From NCBI GenBank assembly GCA_964442035.1, contig CAYTWZ010000001.1, forward strand, positions 3,115-67,114: a stretch of DNA of 64,000 nucleotides, read 5' to 3'. Below, in pieces: positions 57,544 to 64,000 of the stretch; position 1 is the first letter of the stretch; every line of letters begins with the position of its first letter. The notes below the pieces were generated by a model that saw only the letters and a program-made list of their open reading frames with translations, did not search any database and was not told where the DNA came from. The DNA comes from JAFLUQ01 sp964442035 (GTDB lineage Bacteria > Bacillota > Clostridia > UMGS1883). A program made the position numbers and the translations under genes.

Positions 57544-59211
57544 ATGGAATACAATTATTCAAACTTTATTCATGATATAATCGACGACGACCTTGCATCC
57601 GGACGGGAAAACAGGGTACACACCCGCTTCCCTCCCGAGCCTAACGGTTATCTTCATATAGGTAGCGCTAAGGCCATATGGATAAATTACACCGCCGCAA
57701 AGAAGTACAACGGCCTTTTTAACCTGCGATATGATGATACCAACCCGGTGAAGGAGGATGACGAATATGTCCGCGCTATTGAGGCGGATCTTCGCTGGCT
57801 TGGGTGTGTCCCGGACGGGATATATTACGGAAGCGACTATTTTGACAAGTGCTATGTATTTGCCGAAAAGCTTATCAAGGACGGCAAGGCCTTTGTCTGT
57901 GACCTAAGCCAAAAAGAAATGAGCGATTACCGAGGCACTCTCACCACACCCGGCAAGGAAAGCCCCTACAAAAACCGCACTGTTGAGGAAAACCTTGACC
58001 TGTTCCGACGCATGAAGGCCGGTGAATTCCCTGAGGGAAGCCATACCCTCAGGGCAAAGATCGATATGGCGTCCCCCAATATGAACATGAGGGATCCGGT
58101 AATTTACCGCATAATTTACGCCGATCATCACCGCCAGGGGAAAAAGTGGTGCATATACCCCATGTACGACTTTGCCCATCCTATTCAGGACGCTCTTGAG
58201 GGCATTACTCACTCCCTTTGCTCGATCGAATTTGAAAACCACCGTCCACTTTACAACTGGGTCATAGACAACATATGGGATGAGTCCGATCCTGACCTTG
58301 CTACCAAGCCTCATCAGTGGGAGTTTGCCCGTCTTAACATGACATATACCGTTATGAGCAAAAGGTATCTGCGCAAGCTGGTGGAAATGGGCTATGTGGA
58401 CGGCTGGGACGACCCCCGTATGCCTACTTTACAGGGCCTGCGCCGCCGGGGCTATACCCCAACGGCCATCTTTGACTTCCTTGGACGCAGCGGCGTTGCC
58501 AAGGCGGACTCCATGTCGGATATCAGGCTGCTGGAATACTGCATTTGTGAGGAGCTCAACACTGCCGCTATGCGCCGCACGGCGGTAATGGAGCCCCTTA
58601 AGGTGGTAATTACAAATTACCCCCAAGACAAGACAGAGGTGTTCTCAATGCCTAACCATCCTCAAAATCCCGAGGCCGGTACTCGTGAGGCGGTGTTTGG
58701 CAATGAACTGTGGATCGAGCGCAGCGACTTTATGGAGGTCCCGGTTCCCGGCTTCAAACGCCTTATCCCCGGCGGTGAGGTCAGACTTATGGGCGCATAT
58801 ATAATGAAGTGCAATGAGGTGCTCCACGATGCGGACGGAAACGTCACCGAACTCCGTTGCACTGTTGATCTTGAAACCGGCAACGGCAAGCCCGTGGACG
58901 GACGCAAGGTAAAGGGCAACATCCACTGGCTCAGCGTCAGTGTGGCTCGGGACGCGGAGGTTCGGTATTATGACAATATTTTTAACCGGGAAAACGTGGC
59001 CACCCTCCTTGAGGATGACAATTTTGACGAATTTATAAATCCCAACTCAATGATCGCTTATCCCGATGCCAAGCTTGAGCCTTCCCTTATGGACGCGGAG
59101 CCCGGCACACCCTTCCAGTTTGTACGGATGGGCTATTTTACAAGGGATAACAAAAACCCCCGCGTATTTAATCGTACAGCTCCTCTTAAGAGCAGCTTTA
59201 AGCCCGAATAA
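57544..59211 (+). CDS. glnS: Glutaminyl-tRNA synthetase
   Basis: 555 aa; charges tRNA(Gln) with glutamine. Class I signature HIGH is HIGS in PNGYLHIGSAKA (~34) and the KMSKS-type loop is VMSKRYL (~265). GlnRS-specific RFPPEPNGYLH, RYDDTNP and the C-terminal anticodon-binding beta barrels (LVGVD-type region, ~340-550) are present. A glnS gene implies direct Gln-tRNA formation beside, or instead of, the GatCAB route. ATG 57544 is spaced correctly from GAAAGGA; ATG 57535 overlaps that site. No T-box motif was found in its leader. Confidence 0.95.
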   Translation: MEYNYSNFIHDIIDDDLASGRENRVHTRFPPEPNGYLHIGSAKAIWINYTAAKKYNGLFNLRYDDTNPVKEDDEYVRAIEADLRWLGCVPDGIYYGSDYFDKCYVFAEKLIKDGKAFVCDLSQKEMSDYRGTLTTPGKESPYKNRTVEENLDLFRRMKAGEFPEGSHTLRAKIDMASPNMNMRDPVIYRIIYADHHRQGKKWCIYPMYDFAHPIQDALEGITHSLCSIEFENHRPLYNWVIDNIWDESDPDLATKPHQWEFARLNMTYTVMSKRYLRKLVEMGYVDGWDDPRMPTLQGLRRRGYTPTAIFDFLGRSGVAKADSMSDIRLLEYCICEELNTAAMRRTAVMEPLKVVITNYPQDKTEVFSMPNHPQNPEAGTREAVFGNELWIERSDFMEVPVPGFKRLIPGGEVRLMGAYIMKCNEVLHDADGNVTELRCTVDLETGNGKPVDGRKVKGNIHWLSVSVARDAEVRYYDNIFNRENVATLLEDDNFDEFINPNSMIAYPDAKLEPSLMDAEPGTPFQFVRMGYFTRDNKNPRVFNRTAPLKSSFKPE

Positions 59212-59230
59212 GACTATCAAACAAAAACAT

Positions 59231-59267
59231 GAACTCCGAAGCGTACAACCTCGGAGTTCTGTTTTTT
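59231..59267 (+). terminator. Terminator after glnS
   Basis: GAACTCCGA pairs with TCGGAGTTC (9 bp), followed by TGTTTTTT. A partial copy of the TTCCGTAAGCG..GCGCCCGAT repeat (59280-59305) lies between it and the clpC stop. Confidence 0.85.
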
Positions 59268-59327
59268 GTCGAAAAAGTATTTTCCGTAAGCGTCAGCGCC
59301 CGATTATTCGTGACTCCTCAATGATGC

Positions 59328-61775
59328 TTACGCCGCAACAGCGGCCTTGTTTATCTTTATCTTTCCGTCCTCAGCGCATACGACTACCTTGTCGCCCTCT
59401 TTAATAAGTCCGTCAAGCATTTCCTCGGCAAACAAATCCTCTACCTTGCTCTGGATAGCCCGGCGAAGGGGACGGGCGCCGTATACCGGGTCAAAGCCCT
59501 CTTTTGCCAGCAACGCCAGAGCCGAGTCGTCAAAGGAGCACTCTATACCATTTACGCTCAGGCGCTTTTTAAAGCTCTCAAGCATAATAGAGGCGATCTT
59601 TTTGATGTCCTCGTCTGTCAGGCGGTTGAATACGATTATGTCATCAATCCTGTTCAAAAATTCGGGCCGAAAGGCGCGCTTCAGCTCATCCATCACGTTC
59701 TTGCGCATATCTGTGTCAGCAACCTCGGCGTTGGCTTGAGTATCTGCCTTAAAGCCAAGATTTTTAGCGCCTACAATGTTCTTGCTACCGATGTTGCTGG
59801 TCATTATGATCACAGTGTTCTTAAAGTCCACCTTGCGCCCTTGACTGTCCGTAAGGCGACCATCGTCAAGAATCTGGAGCATCATGTTAAATACATCGGG
59901 ATGGGCTTTTTCTATTTCGTCAAAAAGTATTACGCTGTAGGGCTTGCGGCGCACCTGCTCGGTGAGCTGACCCCCTTCTTCAAAGCCCACATATCCCGGA
60001 GGCGATCCGATCAGCTTGGAAACCGAGTGCTTCTCCATGTATTCGCTCATGTCTACGCGAACCATGGCGTTTTCGTCACCGAACAGCGCCTCGGCAAGAG
60101 CCTTGCACAGTTCTGTCTTTCCTACGCCGGTAGGGCCGAGGAATATAAAGGAGCCAATGGGCCTCTTGGGATCCTTAAGCCCCACACGTCCCCGGCGCAC
60201 TGCCTTAGAAACAGCGGTCACGGCTTCATCCTGACCCACTACCCTCTTATGCAACACCTCTTCAAGATTGCGCAGGCGTTCGCTTTCCTCCTCAGCTAAC
60301 TTTTTTACCGGAATGCCCGTCCATTGGGCAATAATTTCCTCAATGTCGCTGCGGCCTATGGAGATATCCCTGTTCTGACTGCTGTTTTTCCATTCGTCCC
60401 GCTTGTCCTCCAGTTCTGCTTTAAGGGCACGCTCCGCGTCTCTCAGGGCGGCGGCGCGCTCAAATTCCTGATTGTTGATGGCTACGTCCTTTTCGGCCGA
60501 AGCGGCGGCAACTCTGGATTCCAGTTCCTTCAGGCTTCCCGGCATGGTCAGTGAGCCAAGCCTTGCCCGGCTGCAGGCCTCGTCAATCAGGTCGATGGCC
60601 TTGTCAGGCATGAAACGATCGTTTATATAACGGTCGCTTAGCTTGACAGCGGCGTCAATGGCTTCGTCAGTAATCTTTATACCGTGGTGGGCTTCATATT
60701 TTTCTCTTATGCCTTTTAATATCTGTATAGTGTCATCAACGCTGGGCTCTCCCACGGTTACCGGCTGGAAGCGGCGCTCTAAGGCGGCGTCCTTTTCGAT
60801 GTACTTGCGGTATTCGTTAAGAGTCGTAGCTCCAATGATCTGCATTTCACCTCTGGCAAGGTTGGGCTTAAGTATGTTTGCGGCGTCAACTGCGCCTTCG
60901 GCGGCCCCGGCTCCGATAATAGTGTGGAGTTCGTCAATAAAGAGTATGACGTTGCCGCTCTTGACTACCTCGTCCATGGCTTTTTCAAGCCTTTCCTCAA
61001 ATTCGCCGCGGAATTTGCTTCCGGCCAGCAGTCCGCCCATGTCAAGGGAAACTACCCTCTTGTCCCGAAGCAGCTCCGGCACGTTGCCGGAGGCGATCTC
61101 CTGTGCAAGCCCTTCCACAACGGCGGTCTTACCCACGCCGGGCTCACCAAGCAGTACGGGGTTGTTTTTTGTCCGGCGTGAAAGTATCTGGGTCACACGG
61201 GATATTTCCGGCTCACGGCCTATTACGGGGTCGAATTTACCGTCCCTTGCCATGGCGGTAAGATCCCTGCCGAACTTGTCAAGGGTAGGGGTCTTGCTGT
61301 CGCCGCTGCCGCCTTCCTGACCGCGGACATTGCGGTATGCTCGGGCAATATCCTCCTCCATCTGGGAAAATTTTTCCGCCGTAACGCCAAGGGAGCGGAG
61401 TATCCTGTTCGCGGAGCAGTCTGTGTTTTTGGCCAAGGCCATCAGTATATGTTCCGTCCCGATCAAACGGGAACGGAAGCTGTATGCTATGTCGGCGCTA
61501 AGTTGCAGACACTGCTTTGTACGGGGAGTAAAGCCGGCAAACCGGCTTTGGGTATAATATGTGGCGCCGTATTGCTCTATGCGATGCTCCACAGCCTCGA
61601 GGGTCACGCCCCATTTGCGGAAAAACTGCTGGGTTATGCCGCTGCCCTCCATAATAAGGCCGCAGAGCAGATGCTCGGTGCCTACGTAACCCGCCCCCAT
61701 CTTTTCGGCCTCGGACTGGGCCAGTGAGATGGAGGTTTGGGCCTTTTCGGTAAAGTTGTAGTTGCTTTCCATCAT
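59328..61775 (-). CDS. clpC: ClpC-type AAA+ protease ATPase
   Basis: 815 aa unfoldase that works with ClpP. The N-domain repeat (NFTEKAQTSISLAQSEAEKM and GTEHLLCGL) is followed by D1 with Walker A GEPGVGKTAV (~205), a middle coiled-coil with a UVR-like stretch (~420-470), D2 with Walker A GPTGVGKTEL (~545), the sensor region and a ClpP-binding loop region near 675. Last gene of ctsR-mcsA-clpC, starting 6 bases after mcsA. AAAGGAGAG ribosome site. Confidence 0.96.
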   Translation of the reverse strand: MMESNYNFTEKAQTSISLAQSEAEKMGAGYVGTEHLLCGLIMEGSGITQQFFRKWGVTLEAVEHRIEQYGATYYTQSRFAGFTPRTKQCLQLSADIAYSFRSRLIGTEHILMALAKNTDCSANRILRSLGVTAEKFSQMEEDIARAYRNVRGQEGGSGDSKTPTLDKFGRDLTAMARDGKFDPVIGREPEISRVTQILSRRTKNNPVLLGEPGVGKTAVVEGLAQEIASGNVPELLRDKRVVSLDMGGLLAGSKFRGEFEERLEKAMDEVVKSGNVILFIDELHTIIGAGAAEGAVDAANILKPNLARGEMQIIGATTLNEYRKYIEKDAALERRFQPVTVGEPSVDDTIQILKGIREKYEAHHGIKITDEAIDAAVKLSDRYINDRFMPDKAIDLIDEACSRARLGSLTMPGSLKELESRVAAASAEKDVAINNQEFERAAALRDAERALKAELEDKRDEWKNSSQNRDISIGRSDIEEIIAQWTGIPVKKLAEEESERLRNLEEVLHKRVVGQDEAVTAVSKAVRRGRVGLKDPKRPIGSFIFLGPTGVGKTELCKALAEALFGDENAMVRVDMSEYMEKHSVSKLIGSPPGYVGFEEGGQLTEQVRRKPYSVILFDEIEKAHPDVFNMMLQILDDGRLTDSQGRKVDFKNTVIIMTSNIGSKNIVGAKNLGFKADTQANAEVADTDMRKNVMDELKRAFRPEFLNRIDDIIVFNRLTDEDIKKIASIMLESFKKRLSVNGIECSFDDSALALLAKEGFDPVYGARPLRRAIQSKVEDLFAEEMLDGLIKEGDKVVVCAEDGKIKINKAAVAA

Positions 61776-61781
61776 AGAACA

Positions 61782-62246
61782 TCACTCTCCTTTTATTTTT
61801 TTGATTTTGTCACGGAGCTTGGCCGCCTCCTCGTAGCGTTCGTCCGCTATGGCGTCAAGCAGCTTGGCTTTGAGCTGGTCGATCTCCTCACGGGGGTCAA
61901 GCTTTTTCCCCTTCTTAGGCGCTTCCTTTTTGTCGTCTTCGGTGGTTATGGACTCGATGCTTTCCACCGGGTCGTTTTCAAAGAAGCCTCCAATCTCGGG
62001 GAAGCTGCCAAATGGATTTGAAAACGCGCGGGAAAGTCCCCGTCCAAAGAGGGACGCCCCGCCAAAGGGGAAAGCAAAAGCGCTCAGCATTTCCCTCTCC
62101 ATATTCTGGAATATGCCATCGGTACGCTTAAGCAGCCCTGTCTCCTTGGCACATTCGGAGCAAAGACAGATCTCACGGGTGGTTCCGTTGATAGATTCAC
62201 GGTACTGAACATTGGCCTCGTTTTTATTGCATTTCTGACATTTCAT
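61782..62246 (-). CDS. mcsA: McsA-like zinc-finger/UVR-motif protein
   Basis: 154 aa. N-terminal CxxC pairs (CQKCNKNE and CLCSECAKE) form a treble-clef zinc site, and the C-terminal ~45 residues are a UvrB/UvrC (UVR) motif (YEEAAKLRDKIKKIKGE). In Bacillus McsA activates the arginine kinase McsB, which marks proteins for ClpCP; here clpC follows directly and mcsB is absent. It may act directly as a ClpC adaptor through the UVR motif. TAGGAGGTATTT ribosome site. Confidence 0.9.
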   Translation of the reverse strand: MKCQKCNKNEANVQYRESINGTTREICLCSECAKETGLLKRTDGIFQNMEREMLSAFAFPFGGASLFGRGLSRAFSNPFGSFPEIGGFFENDPVESIESITTEDDKKEAPKKGKKLDPREEIDQLKAKLLDAIADERYEEAAKLRDKIKKIKGE

Positions 62247-62266
62247 AATAAATACCTCCTAAAAAA

Positions 62267-62719
62267 TTATTGAAGAGCCAAAAGCATGTTTTTAAAAATA
62301 TTTGCTCTCAGCCGGTTTCTCGCCGCGCCCTGAATGGGGATAGAGCTGTCCTTGAGCGCACCCAATATAAGCTTTTCCTCTCTCGGCGAAATAAATTCAT
62401 AGTCAACAAGATTTTGGGCGAAAACTCTTGCGGTGTTGTAATCCAGATCCGTTCCTATTGTATTAAGGACGTGCATCAGATAGTTGCTTTTGTTAGGAGC
62501 GACGCGCATTATTGTTACGCTGCCGCCGCCTCCTCTGCGGCTTTCGATGGAGTAGCCTCTTTCCGGAGTAAAGCGGGTCTGTATTACGTAGTTGATCTGG
62601 CTGGGGACACAGTTGAGCTGCCCGGCCAGAATGTTGCGCTGAATTTGGGCTGTTCCGTCTCCTTCGCTCAACAGCTCCATCAGCATTTGCTCGATTATGT
62701 CTGACATACTGTGCTTCAT
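62267..62719 (-). CDS. ctsR: CtsR transcriptional repressor of clp genes
   Basis: 150 aa. The N-terminal winged helix-turn-helix has the Gly-rich wing SRRGGGGSVTIMRV (~58-71) that contacts the heptad operator; the C-terminal domain (~75-150) mediates dimerisation and heat sensing. It represses its own operon: two CtsR boxes flank the promoter (62782-62798 and 62857-62873). AGGAAA ribosome site. Confidence 0.95.
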   Translation of the reverse strand: MKHSMSDIIEQMLMELLSEGDGTAQIQRNILAGQLNCVPSQINYVIQTRFTPERGYSIESRRGGGGSVTIMRVAPNKSNYLMHVLNTIGTDLDYNTARVFAQNLVDYEFISPREEKLILGALKDSSIPIQGAARNRLRANIFKNMLLALQ

Positions 62720-62781
62720 TTTCCTACCAGTCCTTTACTCTTTGGCTTTTGCTCTTTTGTCAAGGCTTGTCGATGTTTGAC

Positions 62782-62798
62782 TTTGACTATCTTTGACC
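62782..62798 (-). promoter_or_regulatory. CtsR operator, downstream box
   Basis: Minus strand GGTCAAAGATAGTCAAA: two direct heptads with a 3-base spacer, an exact match to the known GGTCAAANANRGTCAAA box. It lies just downstream of the -10 and covers the transcription start. A further AGTCAAA/GTCAAA overlap continues to 62776. Confidence 0.88.
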
Positions 62799-62808
62799 TT
62801 GTGATTAT

Positions 62809-62837
62809 AATATACCACACTTTAATTGATTTGTCAA
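62809..62837 (-). promoter_or_regulatory. Promoter of the ctsR-mcsA-clpC operon
   Basis: Minus-strand -35 TTGACA (62837-62832), 17-bp spacer, -10 TATATT (62814-62809). Confidence 0.85.
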
Positions 62838-62856
62838 TAGTTTTTTTTAAAATTTT

Positions 62857-62873
62857 TTTGACTTTTTTTGACC
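62857..62873 (-). promoter_or_regulatory. CtsR operator, upstream box
   Basis: Minus strand GGTCAAAAAAAGTCAAA, matching the CtsR heptad consensus, about 20 bases upstream of the -35. Confidence 0.8.
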
Positions 62874-62950
62874 TTCACTTTTTTGTGATTTTCGGGCATT
62901 AAATCATTTCGCTTCTGCCGGCTACTTTGTTTAAAAGACAACGCTGTACA

Positions 62951-62990
62951 AGCGGCGCTTTAAGCTGTAAGCGTGAATTATTCGGCGCTT
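62951..62990 (-). repeat. MITE-like element, copy F (left-end fragment)
   Basis: On the minus strand AAGCGCCGAATAATTCACGC then TTACAGCTTAAAGCGCCGCT; only the first ~40 bp of the element remain. Confidence 0.6.
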
Positions 62991-63101
62991 GCTAAAAATG
63001 TGTATAAAATTTGAGCCTTCTTCAGTAGAATTTTATGCTTCCCTCTCATTGACAGGAGGGAGAAATTCATGTTAAAATAATTACAAAAGGAAGTGTGCAA
63101 A

Positions 63102-63989
63102 ATGAACAGACCCAAGCTTCGCCCAATGACCTTTGTAATTTTACTCGCGGCAAGCATAATAAACGCCATAGGCGTGACCCTTATACTTGCTCCGGTAAAT
63201 CTGTTTGACAGCGGAATCTCCGGCACGGCCTTTCTGCTGGACATGATAACCCCGCCCTGTCTGGTGATGAGCTTTTTCCTGATCGTGTGCAATTTCCCCT
63301 TTTACATAATAGGCTTCAAAAAGCTGGGCAAGGAATTTGTAATATATTCGTTGTTCGCAATAACAGTCTATTCACTGGCGGCCTTTCTTTTTCGCAACGT
63401 TCTTCCCTTTGACTTTTCCGACGGATCCCCAATAACACACAGTGATCTGCTTCTTTCGGCTCTGTTCGGCGGACTGCTTTCCGGCGTCGGAAGCGGCCTT
63501 GTGATCCGCAACGGCGGCGCTATCGATGGAGTGGAGGTCATGGCAGTGCTGTTTGCGAAAAGGCTGGGCATCACAGTGGGTACCTTTGTAATGTGCTACA
63601 ATATTTTGCTGTACACTGTCTCGGCAATAGTATTCAAAAGCTGGGTGATCCCCCTTTATTCCATCCTGACCTATTCTGTGGGAATTAAAACCGTGGACTT
63701 TATTGTGGAGGGCCTTGACAAGGCAAAGGCGGTTTTCATCATTTCCGATAAGCCCCAGCAGCTTCAAAAGCTTTTGTCTGAAACCTTGGGCCGGGGAGTT
63801 ACCGCAATTGACGCCCACGGATATTATTCCGGGGAGAAAAAGGTACTTATCTATTGTGTGGTGAACCGCTTTGAAATACGTACGGTCAAAGGCATAGTGC
63901 AGTCAATTGACGGAGCTGCCTTCGTGACCATAAATGATGTTTCCGAAACTATCGGCGGGGAAAAGATGCTCAGCTTCAACAAAATATGA
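63102..63989 (+). CDS. YitT/DUF161-family membrane protein
   Basis: 295 aa with five or six hydrophobic segments in the first ~190 residues, starting with the family's TFVILLAASIINAIGVTLIL, and a C-terminal cytoplasmic DUF2179 domain (RGVTAIDAHGYYSGEKKVLI). YitT proteins are common in Firmicutes in several copies; function unknown. ATG 63102 has AAAAGGAAG upstream; a GTG at 63093 would add three residues. Confidence 0.9.
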   Translation: MNRPKLRPMTFVILLAASIINAIGVTLILAPVNLFDSGISGTAFLLDMITPPCLVMSFFLIVCNFPFYIIGFKKLGKEFVIYSLFAITVYSLAAFLFRNVLPFDFSDGSPITHSDLLLSALFGGLLSGVGSGLVIRNGGAIDGVEVMAVLFAKRLGITVGTFVMCYNILLYTVSAIVFKSWVIPLYSILTYSVGIKTVDFIVEGLDKAKAVFIISDKPQQLQKLLSETLGRGVTAIDAHGYYSGEKKVLIYCVVNRFEIRTVKGIVQSIDGAAFVTINDVSETIGGEKMLSFNKI

Positions 63990-64000
63990 CTAAACGAAAG
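63990..64000 (+). repeat. Start of another CTAAACGAAAG repeat copy at the window edge
   Basis: CTAAACGAAAG immediately follows the YitT stop codon, as at 2864 and 18575. Only 11 bases are visible. Confidence 0.4.

Overview
This 64 kb window reads as the chromosome of a fermentative, anaerobic Clostridia bacterium, most likely a gut Oscillospiraceae/Ruminococcaceae-type lineage. The evidence is gene content and order: yybS-gdpP-rplI-dnaB, tilS-hpt-ftsH, ctsR-mcsA-clpC and maf-mreCD; oxygen-sensitive enzymes (a glycyl-radical dehydratase with its activase, HydF, many ferredoxins); strong Shine-Dalgarno sites; and TTGACA/TATAAT promoters with 17-bp spacers. It is draft sequence: a run of exactly 100 N (30289-30388) interrupts a tandem repeat. 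No rRNA, tRNA, CRISPR array, transposase, prophage or plasmid genes were seen.

Layout. 1-6938 is a nitrogen-assimilation block: a truncated ammonium transporter (minus) diverging from a split glutamate synthase operon (glutaminase, FMN synthase with ferredoxin domain, Fe-S subunit, FAD reductase, GXGXG subunit). Both transcripts begin with hairpins carrying the hexaloop signature bound by ANTAR antiterminators, each overlapping a leader terminator. 7096-13302 holds a ferredoxin, trmN6-rsmI, a polar amino-acid ABC transporter, an M18 aminopeptidase and rqcP. 13775-18250 encodes a 1491-aa secreted multi-module carbohydrate-binding protein with no recognisable catalytic domain. 18650-22270 (minus) holds tex, a 39-aa membrane protein, an LppM-like lipoprotein and mgsA. 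22688-27460 (minus) is the cell-shape operon maf-mreC-mreD-mrdA-minD. 27864-29756 is ptsH-ptsI, with Arg instead of the regulatory Ser46 in HPr. 30501-34216 (minus) has hydF, a DUF6273-like membrane protein and a YlmC/YmxH-type PRC-barrel protein.

34396-44540 is one long plus-strand run: an unusual adenylate-forming enzyme, yybS, gdpP, rplI, dnaB, tilS, hpt, ftsH. It is followed by a GH27 alpha-galactosidase (minus) and by hemolysin III, a CorC/HlyC CBS protein, a polytopic TPR membrane protein and dtd. 50343-55899 contains a 4-hydroxyproline dehydratase (HypD) with its activase, and a convergent 1-pyrroline-5-carboxylate dehydrogenase; together they would turn trans-4-hydroxyproline into glutamate. 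The window closes with pfkA, glnS, ctsR-mcsA-clpC (no mcsB, with two CtsR operators) and a YitT-family protein.

The intergenic space is unusually rich in dispersed non-coding repeats. A ~160-bp MITE-like element with ~16-bp terminal inverted repeats occurs six times (three essentially full length). At least three further palindromic families abut or combine with it. These repeats, the paired ANTAR-type leaders and the HypD/PruA neighbourhood are the most noteworthy content.
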